Notes: generated from the letters alone by a model not told the origin. A stretch of 64,000 nt of DNA from an uncultured Pigmentiphaga sp. (GCA_937891425.1 CALAGD010000066.1:62001-126000); one strand, 5' to 3'. Numbered from the stretch's first letter, positions 8,955 through 19,337 are shown. Numbers and translations: made by a program.

Positions 8955-9167
8955 ATGCCAACTGTACGAGTCAAAGAAAACGAACCGTTTGAAGTCGCCC
9001 TGCGGCGCTTCAAGCGTACCGTCGAGAAAACCGGCCTTCTCACCGAGCTTCGTGCGCGCGAGTTCTACGAAAAGCCCACGGCTGCGCGCAAGCGCAAGCA
9101 GGCCGCTGCCATCAAGCGGCACTTCAAGCGTCTGCGTAGCCAGCAGCTGCCGCCGCGGCTCTACTGA
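8955..9167 (+). CDS. rpsU: 30S ribosomal protein S21
   Basis: This small basic protein of the 30S subunit has 70 residues and starts MPTVRVKENEPFEVALRRFK, the universal S21 opening. It goes on with R-E-FYEKPTAARKRKQAAAIKRHFKRL, and the length is typical. An upstream in-frame ATG at 8937 would add MERRYC, which is not found in the family, so the ATG at 8955 is chosen. It is the first gene of the cluster rpsU, yqeY, dnaG, rpoD and is followed at once by a strong terminator (9314-9358), which fits its much higher expression relative to the downstream genes. Confidence 0.97.
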   Translation: MPTVRVKENEPFEVALRRFKRTVEKTGLLTELRAREFYEKPTAARKRKQAAAIKRHFKRLRSQQLPPRLY

Positions 9168-9313
9168 TCGGGTGTCGGTTCTGCCCGGGCCTGGAAGCCA
9201 GGCCGGCCGGGCAGGCAGCAAGGTCTGAAGTTGCAGGCTACACATGCTGCCCGCCGCCCGCCAACGGCTGCCCGGTCAGAGCGGTTATCGATACCGGTCA
9301 GTTGTCTTGTTCT

Positions 9314-9358
9314 GCGCCAACCATCGTGAAGTCGATGGCTTTGGCGCTTTTCATTTTT
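9314..9358 (+). terminator. Strong intrinsic terminator between rpsU and yqeY
   Basis: Arms GCGCCAA+CCATCG (9314-9326) and CGATGG-ct-TTGGCGC (9333-9347) enclose a 6-base loop. They are followed by TTTT-CA-TTTTT. A 13-pair stem with only a two-base bulge and a T tract is a clear rho-independent terminator. In the E. coli rpsU-dnaG-rpoD operon a terminator in the same place limits read-through to dnaG; by analogy this one should do the same. Confidence 0.85.
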
Positions 9359-9400
9359 ACAGGCCTCATCCTGCAGGCCTCACCTTGTGCGGGTAAGCTC

Positions 9401-9868
9401 ATGAGCGACAGCACCCTCAAAGTTCGCCTCACCGATGAAATGAAAACCGCGATGCGCGCGAAAGACAGCGTGCGTCTGGGTACCTTGCGCTTTCTGCTGG
9501 CGGCCATCAAACAGAAGGAGGTCGACGAACGGCGCGAGCTGACTGACCAGGACATCACGGCCATCATCGAGCGCCAGGTCAAGCAGCGGCGTGAGTCCAT
9601 CGCCGCGTTCGAACAGGCAGGCCGGGCCGACGCGCTGGAGCAGGAGCGTGCAGAACTGTCCGTACTTCAGGAGTTCCTGCCCGCAGCCGCGGACGAAGCG
9701 GAGATCGAAGCTGTCGTGGACGAAGCGCTGGCCGCCCTGGCCGCTGAAGGTGCGACCGGGCCGTCAGCGATGGGTAAAGCCATGGCGTTGATCAAGCCAA
9801 GACTGGCAGGGCGTGCTGACATGTCCCAGGTCTCGCGCCTCGTGTCTGCCAGGCTGAAAGGTTCCTGA
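9401..9868 (+). CDS. yqeY: GatB/YqeY domain protein
   Basis: The 155-residue product starts MSDSTLKVRLTDEMKTAMRAKDSVRLGTLRFLLAAIKQKEVD, the typical YqeY opening, and ends with the GatB-like tail (GPSAMGKAMALIKPRLAGRADMSQVSRLV). The domain is shared with the C-terminus of the GatB amidotransferase subunit, which binds tRNA. The stand-alone protein has no settled function, though a role with tRNA or amidation is often proposed. The ATG at 9401 fits the family; the frame is open 33 codons further up but that part covers the terminator. Its position between rpsU and dnaG is common in beta- and other proteobacteria. Confidence 0.9.
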   Translation: MSDSTLKVRLTDEMKTAMRAKDSVRLGTLRFLLAAIKQKEVDERRELTDQDITAIIERQVKQRRESIAAFEQAGRADALEQERAELSVLQEFLPAAADEAEIEAVVDEALAALAAEGATGPSAMGKAMALIKPRLAGRADMSQVSRLVSARLKGS

Positions 9869-9896
9869 CGCGGTACCTGGGTCATGCATCGGAACC

Positions 9897-9921
9897 CGCG
9901 CCCGGGTGCATTCCGGGCGCG
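9897..9921 (+). other. GC-rich stem-loop between yqeY and dnaG
   Basis: A perfect 9-base stem CGCGCCCGG/CCGGGCGCG encloses a 7-base loop, 28 bases after the yqeY stop. There is no T tract on either side, so it is not a standard intrinsic terminator. It could slow or partly stop transcription into dnaG, or mark an RNA processing site. Only the structure is seen. Confidence 0.4.
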
Positions 9922-10033
9922 TCGGCGGTGAGGGCAGGGTTCGGGCGAGGTGCTTGCACGCCCCAATGGCATGGCTGACCAAACGGCGCAACCACCCGCG
10001 CATGATTCGTCTTAACGGGCACGATTGTCAGGC

Positions 10034-11932
10034 ATGATTCCGGATTCCTTCATACAGGATCTTCTCGAGCGGGTCGATGTCGCCGACGTGGTCGGACGGT
10101 ATGTGCAGCTGCGTCGTTCCGGCAGCAACCTGCTTGGACTTTGTCCGTTCCACGACGAGAAAACTCCCTCATTCACGGTCAGCCCGGCGAAACAGTTCTA
10201 CCATTGCTTCGGCTGTGGTGCGCATGGAAACGCCATCCGCTTCCTCATGCAGCACCTGGGGGCGAGTTTTCCCGAGGCGGTGCGCAGTCTGGCCGACTCG
10301 GTGGGCCTGGTGGTGCCGCGCGAGGCTTCCGAGCCCCCTGCCCAGCGCGAGGCCCGCGAGCGCCGCCGCGAGCAGATCACCCGTCATGGCGAAGTGCTTG
10401 AGCTGGCCAATCAGGCTTACCGCCGCAATCTGCGGTCGGCGCCCGAGGCCATCGCATACCTGAAGCAGCGAGGGCTGAGCGGGCAGATTGCGGCCCGCTA
10501 CCAGCTGGGGTGGGCGGGGGCAGACCGCCATGGCCTCGCGAAAGTCTTCCCGGCCTACCACGAACCTGAATTCGCGGCCCTGCTGGTTGAAGCCGGCCTG
10601 GTCATCGAAGGCGAGGACGGGCGGCGTTACGATCGGTTCCGCCAGCGCATCACCTTTCCCATCCGCAATGCCCGTGGCCACCTCGTGGGTTTCGGCGGGC
10701 GCCTGATCGGGTCGGGCACGCCCAAGTACCTCAACTCACCCGAAACGCCGATCTTCTCCAAGGGACAGGAGCTCTATGGCCTCTGGGAGGCGCGCGAAGC
10801 CATCCGCAAGGCAGGGGAAGTCATCGTGGTTGAGGGCTACATGGATGTCGTGGCCCTGGCGCAGATGGGAATCGAGCACGTCGTGGCCACTCTGGGTACA
10901 GCCACGACCACGCAGCATGTGCAGAAGCTGCTGCGCGTGTCGCACAACATTGTCTTCAGTTTCGACGGTGACGAGGCAGGGCGGCGGGCCGCCTGGCGCG
11001 CCTTGCAGGCCAGTCTGCCCGTACTGCGCGATGATGTGGTCATCCGCTTCCTGTTCCTGCCGCCCGAGCACGATCCGGATTCCTTCGTGCGCGAGCACGG
11101 TGCGGAGGCATTCCGGCGCGCGGTACGCAATGCGCGCCCCTTGTCAGGGTTCATGTTCGACCACTGGCAGGCGGAATTCGACCTCGCCCACCCTGAGGGT
11201 CGCGCGCAATGCATCCGGGCCGCAGAGCCCGTGCTGCAGGCCATGCCCGCCGGCGCGCTGCGCGTACAGATCATGCGCGATCTGGCCGAGCGGGTACGCC
11301 TTACCTCCGACGAGCTGGCGCAGTTGGTTCACCTTGAAGACAGCCCCAGCGGGCCCCTGGTGCAGACCGAGCGGCGTGACGCCGGTCGCCCGGCGCAGAG
11401 CGCCGCCAGGGGTGGGGCCCTGCGAGGAGAGGGGAACGCTGCTGGCCCGCGAGGTGGCGGCATGGGGCCGTCTCGCGACGGTCTCGGCGGCATGTACGAG
11501 CGCCCGCGGCGCGCGCCTGTGGTCGGCCTGCCCACCCGCCTGCTGCGCCTATTGCTGGCTCACCCGGAACTGGTGCGGGAGGTGGATGCCACGCAGGTGC
11601 AGCGCATGCAGCACATGTCGGGCTTCGAATCGGTGCTGGCGCTGATCGACCTCGTCCGGGCAACCGGGGCGCATCACACCGGGTCAGTGCTGCAGGCGGC
11701 CGCCGGAACGCCGCTCGAGCCGGTACTGGCACAGGAGGCAGCACAGACCTTGCTGGTGGAAGAGTTGCCCGAGCCGGCCGCGGAACTGCGCGATGCCCTG
11801 CGCATCATCAATCTGCGTGCCTTGCAGGCAGAGCAGAAGCGTCTCGCCGAAGCGGCGGCGTTCAGCCCCGACGCGCTGGCGCGTTATGCACAGGTGTCTC
11901 AGGAAATCGCTGCCCTGATGCGGGGGCGATGA
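10034..11932 (+). CDS. dnaG: DNA primase
   Basis: The primase makes RNA primers at the replication fork and works with DnaB. The product has 632 residues from the ATG at 10034 (MIPDSFIQDLLERVD); a TTG at 10025 could add three residues. The CHC2 zinc finger is complete (C37, H40, C58, C61 in LCPFHDEKTPSF...YHCFGCG). The catalytic core follows, with FPIRNARGHLVGFGGR and the Toprim motifs VVEGYMDVVALAQ and FDGDEAGRRAA. The linker near residue 465-510 is rich in Gly, Arg and Pro, and the C-terminal helicase-binding domain closes the protein. It sits in the conserved rpsU-yqeY-dnaG-rpoD order. Confidence 0.97.
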   Translation: MIPDSFIQDLLERVDVADVVGRYVQLRRSGSNLLGLCPFHDEKTPSFTVSPAKQFYHCFGCGAHGNAIRFLMQHLGASFPEAVRSLADSVGLVVPREASEPPAQREARERRREQITRHGEVLELANQAYRRNLRSAPEAIAYLKQRGLSGQIAARYQLGWAGADRHGLAKVFPAYHEPEFAALLVEAGLVIEGEDGRRYDRFRQRITFPIRNARGHLVGFGGRLIGSGTPKYLNSPETPIFSKGQELYGLWEAREAIRKAGEVIVVEGYMDVVALAQMGIEHVVATLGTATTTQHVQKLLRVSHNIVFSFDGDEAGRRAAWRALQASLPVLRDDVVIRFLFLPPEHDPDSFVREHGAEAFRRAVRNARPLSGFMFDHWQAEFDLAHPEGRAQCIRAAEPVLQAMPAGALRVQIMRDLAERVRLTSDELAQLVHLEDSPSGPLVQTERRDAGRPAQSAARGGALRGEGNAAGPRGGGMGPSRDGLGGMYERPRRAPVVGLPTRLLRLLLAHPELVREVDATQVQRMQHMSGFESVLALIDLVRATGAHHTGSVLQAAAGTPLEPVLAQEAAQTLLVEELPEPAAELRDALRIINLRALQAEQKRLAEAAAFSPDALARYAQVSQEIAALMRGR

Positions 11933-12030
11933 ACGGAAACCCGGTGAAATCAGGCGAGGGGCGGGAATGTGGCCGCAGCACCTTGTTACGAAAAGGCTGA
12001 CGGCAAGTGCAAGAGCGCAGATGGAAAACG

Positions 12031-12059
12031 TTGCTAAAAATTGGGCAACGTGATAGTAT
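12031..12059 (+). promoter_or_regulatory. Candidate sigma-70 promoter for rpoD
   Basis: TTGCTA (12031-12036), a 17-base spacer and TAGTAT (12054-12059), with TG one base before the -10 (extended -10). It lies in the 490-base gap between dnaG and rpoD, about 360 bases before the rpoD start. This is one clear match among weaker ones; no experiment supports it. The rest of 11933-12422 holds no gene I can support, only short frames with poor codon use. Confidence 0.45.
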
Positions 12060-12422
12060 ATCAGGTTTCAGAGCGCATATTGAAGGGGTGCAATCATGGG
12101 TTGCCCTTTGATAAAACCTGGCAATATGCTCGCTTTCACTGCCCAGATGGCGGTTCTTTCCGAACCCTGATGGCGCAAGAACATTGACAACTTCTTGCGT
12201 TAGGTTATTTTCTGTATCCATTGGTACTGCCAGGCGAATCCGCACATTGAGCGCTCTTGAACACATCCGGTTGCGGCGCCATATACGCTGCAGACGATTC
12301 ACCTTCAAGAACGAAACCATCACGCCCCAGGCTTGTCTCAGGCTGAGGGCGCCATCGCGCTTGGGCGTGTTTCGGGCGTTTTTCATCATCCCCGTTCGGC
12401 GGGGCACACTGGTTGAGTAAGC

Positions 12423-14657
<2,235 letters not shown>

Positions 14658-14676
14658 TGCAGCAGCATTTCCCGGG

Positions 14677-14717
14677 GCGGTGTGCACCCAACATCGGAGC
14701 ACACCGCTTTTTCTTTT
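14677..14717 (+). terminator. Intrinsic terminator after rpoD
   Basis: Perfect 9-base arms GCGGTGTGC (14677-14685) and GCACACCGC (14699-14707), a 13-base loop, then TTTTTCTTTT. It starts 20 bases after the rpoD stop and closes the macromolecular-synthesis cluster. Confidence 0.88.
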
Positions 14718-14749
14718 GGTGGGAGGGGTTCGCGGGCTGCCTGGCGGTC

Positions 14750-14778
14750 GAGACAACCTCCCCCGACTTTGCTAGAAT
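14750..14778 (+). promoter_or_regulatory. Candidate promoter for the tRNA gene
   Basis: GAGACA (14750-14755), a 17-base spacer and TAGAAT (14773-14778), about 97 bases before the tRNA 5' end and after the rpoD terminator. The -10 is five of six to consensus and the -35 is four of six. Confidence 0.4.
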
Positions 14779-14874
14779 GCGAACCTCTTTGCTGCGTTTC
14801 CGGCCTCGCGCCGGTGAAAGCGTGGCAATTCTCACGCCTCTCTTGCGCCGGTGGACTTGCCGGCCATGTCTCCA

Positions 14875-14951
<77 letters not shown>

Positions 14952-15594
14952 GGTTTCCTTGTGCGACGCGTCGATACAGTTTCGGTACAGCGGCAGCAAT
15001 ACACGAGCCCTGTTCCGAAGCGGTCATGCCGATCAGCGGTGTTCGCCTCAGCGCTACGTCATCAACTGCGTGCCCACGCCGGGGGCGTGCCATGGGGGGA
15101 CTACTGACCGCAACGGCGGACAGTGGGGGCGGCGCACTGCCGACCCTGGAGGAGGCGTGGGCCGCGCTTGCCCGCCCGAACCCAGGAGTGCCGCTGCAGA
15201 GCCTGCCGGATGCAACCCCGAAGCCCAGAAACCCCGAAACCGCGATCAGTCCTGGCGCCTGACGTTCATGAATGTACAATGACCGATCATATGGTGATCA
15301 CATGGTGATGATGGATCCGCAGCCGGGAAACGCATCCCCGGGGCGAATGATCGTCCCGTCAAATGGCCAGGCCCTGATGATTGGGCGGAGGGTGGTGGAC
15401 CAAATCCGGAACTGACGGTCACCGTCAACGTTTATGTACACACATATTGAAGTGACGGACCGTCATCCTGCACATGGAGTGGACAAGAGACGAGTTTCGG
15501 CAAGAGACGATTTGCCAGGATGGCTGGTTCATTATTCCTGGTCGTTGCGCAACCATATTCTCATGAAAGAAGCGTCTGCCTGGAACGTGAAACG
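14952..15594. other. Gene-poor region downstream of tRNA-Ile2
   Basis: These 643 bases hold no gene I can support. Frames present have biased or repetitive composition, and one minus-strand frame simply reads back through the tRNA. Local base composition from about 15260 is lower in GC than the neighbours. Two related palindromes lie at 15413-15427 and 15453-15465. Position directly 3' of a tRNA, beside a broken gene, suggests the remains of an integrated element, but no integrase or attachment repeat is visible. Confidence 0.5.
15413..15465. promoter_or_regulatory. Pair of related palindromes (possible operator)
   Basis: TGACGGTCACCGTCA (15413-15427; 7-base arms around one C) and TGACGGACCGTCA (15453-15465; 5-base arms around GAC) share the half-site TGACGG/CCGTCA and are 39 bases apart centre to centre, near four helical turns. 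Such spacing suits a repressor that binds two sites. No intact gene starts close by: the minus-strand broken gene ends at 15595. Confidence 0.4.
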
Positions 15595-15991
15595 TCATTG
15601 CGTCCTCTTTTGGGGATGTTCCCGGCACGCCTCGAACCAGCGCGGTGCCGACCTCTCGCATGTGGCTATCCATTGCCCAAGATCATTCAGCATGCGCTGG
15701 GTCTGGTGGTCGTCAATTTGGCCGGCGTCGAGATGGTGCCAAATGTACTCAAGGTATTTGCCAACCCGGGTCGGGTAGTTCACCTGGTCGTGTTCCAGAT
15801 TGGCTGCGAGGAAAGGCGAGCCGTCTGGGGTGCAATGCCCCGACAGGTCGATCTTGTGCAAGTACCAGCCCGTCGCAGTCTTGGTCAGGCGAAGGTGCTC
15901 GGGACGGTTCCATTGGTTCGAGAAATACGAGAAGCTGAATGTGACATACCATCCTCGTATCCGGAGTGAATGGAGTCCTTGACATTATCAT
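15595..15991 (-). pseudogene. Frameshifted small gene of unknown function beside tRNA-Ile2
   Basis: Read on the minus strand, one frame starts at an ATG at 15991 (or 15985) as MIMSRTPFTPDTR. The neighbouring frame then continues as GWYVTFSFSYFSNQWNRPEHL and on through TKTATGWYLHKIDLSGHCTPDGSPFLA to a C-terminus ending EHPQKRTQ at 15595. The second frame has no start codon of its own near its beginning, reads as a folded protein with alternating beta-like residues, and opens only after a stop at about 15987. Joining the two needs one extra base near 15948-15957, so a single-base deletion (or a sequencing error) is the simplest account. The intact protein would be about 130 residues. I do not recognise a named family. 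Confidence 0.5.
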
Positions 15992-16017
15992 GAGGGGACC
16001 GGACACCACTGTATATT

Positions 16018-16035
16018 TGTACCGATAAAGGTACA
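16018..16035. promoter_or_regulatory. Inverted repeat upstream of the frameshifted gene
   Basis: TGTACC (16018-16023) and GGTACA (16030-16035) around GATAAA. It lies 27 bases before the start of the minus-strand broken gene in an AT-rich stretch, so it may be its old operator or promoter. Short arms make this weak. Confidence 0.3.
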
Positions 16036-16160
16036 TATCCGAATGCGGAACAGTATTTCACACCATATTACGTTTTGCAATATGCCAGGGTGCACAAGGG
16101 TTGTGCGGGTGCCCTGATGAAGTCTCAGGCAACCCACCGGCGCAGATGATCAGGCGTGCA

Positions 16161-16985
16161 TCACAGCGGGTCGCTGCCTGCCCACGCGGCAAGCTGTCGT
16201 TCGATGGTGACGACCGCGTGTTTGAGTGCGGGCAGGTACCGTTCGGCGGCCTGCTGGTGCGTGAGTCCGCGCCGGATGTAGATGAGGTTGAGGCAGGCAA
16301 GCACCTTGTTCCTGTGCATGATGGGCAGGGCGAGGATGCCCTTGGGTGAACTGCGGTTCCAGTCACCCTCGTTCACGGCATACCCGCGTGCCAGCACCTG
16401 CTCGATCATCTGTGCGACCAGGCGGGGCGAAGCCGCAATCGAACTCTGGATACTGTCTTCGGCGCGCACCATCCGAAGTATTTCCTTTCGTTCCTGTACG
16501 CTGCATGCCGCCAGGTACGCACGCCCGGACGCCGTCAGCAGTATCGGCATGCGTTTGCCAACCATGTTGCGATCGAAGGAGAGCGGGCTGAAGCGGTGCG
16601 TGCTTTCCCGGATGAGCATGTGGGTGCCATCCAGCGTGGTGAGGTCGGACGGCCACTTCACGGTCTGCAGCAGCTCGCCCATGGCGGGTGTGGCGATGGA
16701 GGTAATCCATTCGCGATCGGTGAAACCCTCGCTGAGTTCGCGTACGCGGATGGTGAGGCAGTAGTGCCCTGAAGAGGGGCTGACCCGCACATAGCCTCCC
16801 CTGGCCAGGGTCTCGAGAAGACGGCGCACTGTCGTGCGGTGGATGCCCGTGCGCTCGGCCAGCTCGGTGATGGAGCAACTGCCCTGGGGGCTGCGGTTGA
16901 GTTCGGTGAGAACTTCAAGGCCGCGCTGCAGTGCCCGTACGTCCCGGTAGGGCGCGGCAGGGGTTTCGGCATGCTCCGTATTCAT
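16161..16985 (-). CDS. IclR-family transcriptional regulator
   Basis: The 274-residue product has an N-terminal winged helix (residues 17-75: RALQRGLEVLTELN, ITELAERTGIHRTTVRRLLETLARGGYV) and the C-terminal IclR effector domain (TPAMGELLQTV, TGRAYLAACS-like TASGRAYLAACSVQERKEIL, RGYAVNEGDWNRSSPKGILALPI). It resembles the MhpR-type branch. It is transcribed away from the creatinase-like gene and shares a 181-base region with a perfect 10-base inverted repeat (17064-17084), the obvious candidate operator. It probably controls the three-gene unit 17167-20460. The ligand is unknown. Confidence 0.88.
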   Translation of the reverse strand: MNTEHAETPAAPYRDVRALQRGLEVLTELNRSPQGSCSITELAERTGIHRTTVRRLLETLARGGYVRVSPSSGHYCLTIRVRELSEGFTDREWITSIATPAMGELLQTVKWPSDLTTLDGTHMLIRESTHRFSPLSFDRNMVGKRMPILLTASGRAYLAACSVQERKEILRMVRAEDSIQSSIAASPRLVAQMIEQVLARGYAVNEGDWNRSSPKGILALPIMHRNKVLACLNLIYIRRGLTHQQAAERYLPALKHAVVTIERQLAAWAGSDPL

Positions 16986-17063
16986 TGCTGGTTTTCCCCA
17001 TCCTCATGATGGGGCACAGGATACACATGTCGGGGCGGGTTCTTGCAAGTCGGGAAAACCGTT

Positions 17064-17084
17064 GACGTGCACCTGGTGCACGTC
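17064..17084. promoter_or_regulatory. Perfect inverted repeat, likely operator of the IclR regulator
   Basis: Arms GACGTGCACC (17064-17073) and GGTGCACGTC (17075-17084) around a single T. It lies between the divergent IclR gene (start 16985) and the creatinase-like gene (start 17167). A TTGACG (17062-17067), possible -35, overlaps the left arm. IclR proteins often bind palindromes in such shared regions, so assignment to the neighbour is a fair inference. Confidence 0.65.
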
Positions 17085-17166
17085 GCGCACGGTGAAGTGG
17101 GACGCTCATGCGACTTGCGTCAAGATGAACCATGCTGAAGTCACGCCAAGAGAAGAGGAGACAGCG

Positions 17167-18291
17167 GTGATATCCAATGCAGAACTTGACCGGCGGTGGG
17201 CTCTGGTGCGCAAGGCGATGCATGAGAACGGACTCGACTGGCTCATCGCCACCACCGGACATCCCTATGGGTACCAGCGGTGGCTCACGAATCGTACGGG
17301 GCTTGCCGGTACGCTGGTCGCATTCCCAGCGAAGGGCGAGGCCATACTCGCGTCGCATGGCGACGATGTGCACTCCGTGCCCCGCGATTCCTATGGTGTA
17401 CGTCATGTCGCCAGCTGCGCCCAGCCGAACATCATCGCCAACACCCACGCGCCGTTGCTGATCGAACCGATCAGTGCCAGCAATCCGCGGCGCATTGGCT
17501 TTCTCGGGCTCGGATACCTGCCGGCCGCCACGTACCTGGCGCTGACGAAGGCCTTGCCGCAGGTGGAGTTCGTTGATGCCACCGACATCATCGCTCCCAT
17601 CAAGGCGGTGAAAAGCGAAGAGGAGCTCGAATGCATGCGGCGCGCGGCACGCATGCACGAGGAAGCGATCGCGTTGCTGCCCGGGCTCGTGCGCCCGGGC
17701 GTGACCGGCCGATATGTCATGGATGAGCTTCGCCACCATCTGGTACGGTCGGGAAGCAATCACCAGACCATGATGGTGGGATCAGCGCCTGCAGGGCAGA
17801 TCTGCCGTTACTTCGGCCCATCGGACCGTGTGCTGGAAAAGGGCGACCAGCTGGCCATCCTGATCGAAGGGTCGGAGCCTGATGGCTACTACAGCGAAGC
17901 CATGCCCACGGTCTGCCTGGGCGAGGTGCCCGATGCGTTGCGCAAGGCGTTCAATGATGTGGTGGAGATCCAGGAGCGGCTGGCCGAAGTCGCGTGCCCG
18001 GGGGCATTGCCCGACGACCTGTTGCGCCTGAATGACGAGCTCATGCGCCGGAAGGGTTACCCACCCGAGGGGCGTTTGCTGGGCCATTCGCAGGGCGTGG
18101 ATCTGGTCGAGCGGCCTGCGTTTACGCCCAAGGGTGAAACCATGCCGCTGCAGAAGAACATGGTGATCTCGATTCACCCGACGACGCATGCCCCGAATGC
18201 CTGGGGGTATCCGGTGAACATGAGTTTTCTGATCACCGATGGTGCACCGCAGCGCATGTTGCGCACTCCCCAGGAAATCATCGTCGTATGA
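17167..18291 (+). CDS. M24-fold (creatinase/aminopeptidase-like) protein with replaced metal ligands
   Basis: The 374-residue product has the N-terminal creatinase domain (RRWALVRKAMHENGLDWLIA) and a C-terminal pita-bread domain (KSEEELECMRRAARMHEEAI, then GHSQGVDLVERPAF). I chose the GTG at 17167 because GAGGAG stands six bases ahead; the frame is open to 17062. In metal-dependent M24 peptidases the ligands are Asp, Asp, His, Glu, Glu. Here the equivalent places read Glu234 (AILIEG), Glu244 (DGYYSEAMPT), His307 (LGHSQG), His337 (ISIHPTT) and no Glu in NMSFLIT. A classical two-metal peptidase is thus unlikely, and a hydrolase of the creatinase kind is possible. The gene overlaps the next as ATGA. 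Confidence 0.8.
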   Translation: MISNAELDRRWALVRKAMHENGLDWLIATTGHPYGYQRWLTNRTGLAGTLVAFPAKGEAILASHGDDVHSVPRDSYGVRHVASCAQPNIIANTHAPLLIEPISASNPRRIGFLGLGYLPAATYLALTKALPQVEFVDATDIIAPIKAVKSEEELECMRRAARMHEEAIALLPGLVRPGVTGRYVMDELRHHLVRSGSNHQTMMVGSAPAGQICRYFGPSDRVLEKGDQLAILIEGSEPDGYYSEAMPTVCLGEVPDALRKAFNDVVEIQERLAEVACPGALPDDLLRLNDELMRRKGYPPEGRLLGHSQGVDLVERPAFTPKGETMPLQKNMVISIHPTTHAPNAWGYPVNMSFLITDGAPQRMLRTPQEIIVV

Positions 18292-19337
18292 ACGGCAACA
18301 CTGAAAACCATGAACGGGGCGTGTTTGCGGAGCTTCGGCCGTCGGTGGTGATTGCAACGCACCCGAATGTCGAGTATGTGGTGCAGGGCGTCACCACATT
18401 GCTCAGGCAACGTGGTATCGAAGTTCACATCATCCAGCCTGACATCGCGGTCGACCGGATTCCCGACTGTCACGTGGTGATGCCCTGCTCAGCATTCCGA
18501 TGTGGCGAGAGCGTCATGGATGCGCTGCCGCATCTGCGTGGCATCGCGGCCCTCGCCGCAGGTACCGAGTCGATCGATATTCCCGCTGCCACCCGCAGGC
18601 GCTTGCCGGTTGCGCATGCGCCCACACCGGAAAACGTCACCAGCATGGCGGAAGCGACGGTGATGCTGATACTCGCAGCGCTGTATCGACTGCCAGAGTC
18701 ACAGGAACGTTTCCGCTCGGGCTGGGATCGCCCGAGGGCACCGTATGCGCGGATGCTGTCCGGCAAGACGCTCGGTCTGGTGGGCTTTGGCAAGATCGCG
18801 CGCGCCGTGGCAGAGCGCCTGTCGTCCTGGAATGTGCGATTGATTACCTATTCGCCCAGGGCACCGCAGGCATCGTTGCCTGCCTGCGTGCAAAAGGTTG
18901 ATCTGGAAAGTCTGCTTGCGCAAAGCGATGTCATCAGTCTGCACGCCGCGGTAACCGATGACAACCGGTACATCATCAATGCGCGTACCCTGAAACTGGC
19001 GAAACCCGGTATTGTGCTAGTGAATACGGCCCGCGGTGCGCTGGTCGACCAGATGGAATTGCTGGAACATTTGCAGCATGACGGGTCGGCCTACGTGGCT
19101 CTGGACTGTTTCGATCCGGAACCGTTGCCCATGGACAGTCCGGTGCGGCGGCTGGGGAAGGGAATCCTCACGCCCCATATCGTCGGACATACCCGCGAAA
19201 CGCAGGAGTCACTGATCGAGCAGGGAGTGGACAACGTCATGCGCATCCTGAATTACGAGGCGCCGGAGTTCGTGCGGAACCCGGAAGTACTGGAAGGGTG
19301 GGTGCGCGCATCGGGCCGGACTCGCCTGGCAGGCTGA
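18288..19337 (+). CDS. D-2-hydroxyacid dehydrogenase family protein
   Basis: The 349-residue NAD(P)-dependent oxidoreductase would interconvert a 2-hydroxyacid and a 2-ketoacid. It shows the Rossmann motif GLVGFGKIARAVAERL and then the three catalytic residues in their usual text: Arg in LVNTARGALVD, Glu in DCFDPEPLP, His in ILTPHIVGHT. EATVMLILAALYRLPESQ precedes the nucleotide domain as in phosphoglycerate dehydrogenase relatives. The start overlaps the stop of the creatinase-like gene (ATGA), so the two are co-translated. Substrate unknown; with the Bug protein behind it the unit looks like uptake and breakdown of an organic acid or amide. Confidence 0.88.
   Translation: MNGNTENHERGVFAELRPSVVIATHPNVEYVVQGVTTLLRQRGIEVHIIQPDIAVDRIPDCHVVMPCSAFRCGESVMDALPHLRGIAALAAGTESIDIPAATRRRLPVAHAPTPENVTSMAEATVMLILAALYRLPESQERFRSGWDRPRAPYARMLSGKTLGLVGFGKIARAVAERLSSWNVRLITYSPRAPQASLPACVQKVDLESLLAQSDVISLHAAVTDDNRYIINARTLKLAKPGIVLVNTARGALVDQMELLEHLQHDGSAYVALDCFDPEPLPMDSPVRRLGKGILTPHIVGHTRETQESLIEQGVDNVMRILNYEAPEFVRNPEVLEGWVRASGRTRLAG

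Noticed and set aside
8623..8961. Small frames on both strands between argH and rpsU
   Set aside because: Cys/Arg-rich, overlapping each other, with no ribosome sites or recognisable features.
16086..16115. Nested hairpin (CAGGG/CCCTG with GCACAA/TTGTGC) as terminator of the IclR gene
   Set aside because: No T tract follows on the minus strand and the stem is interrupted; structure only.
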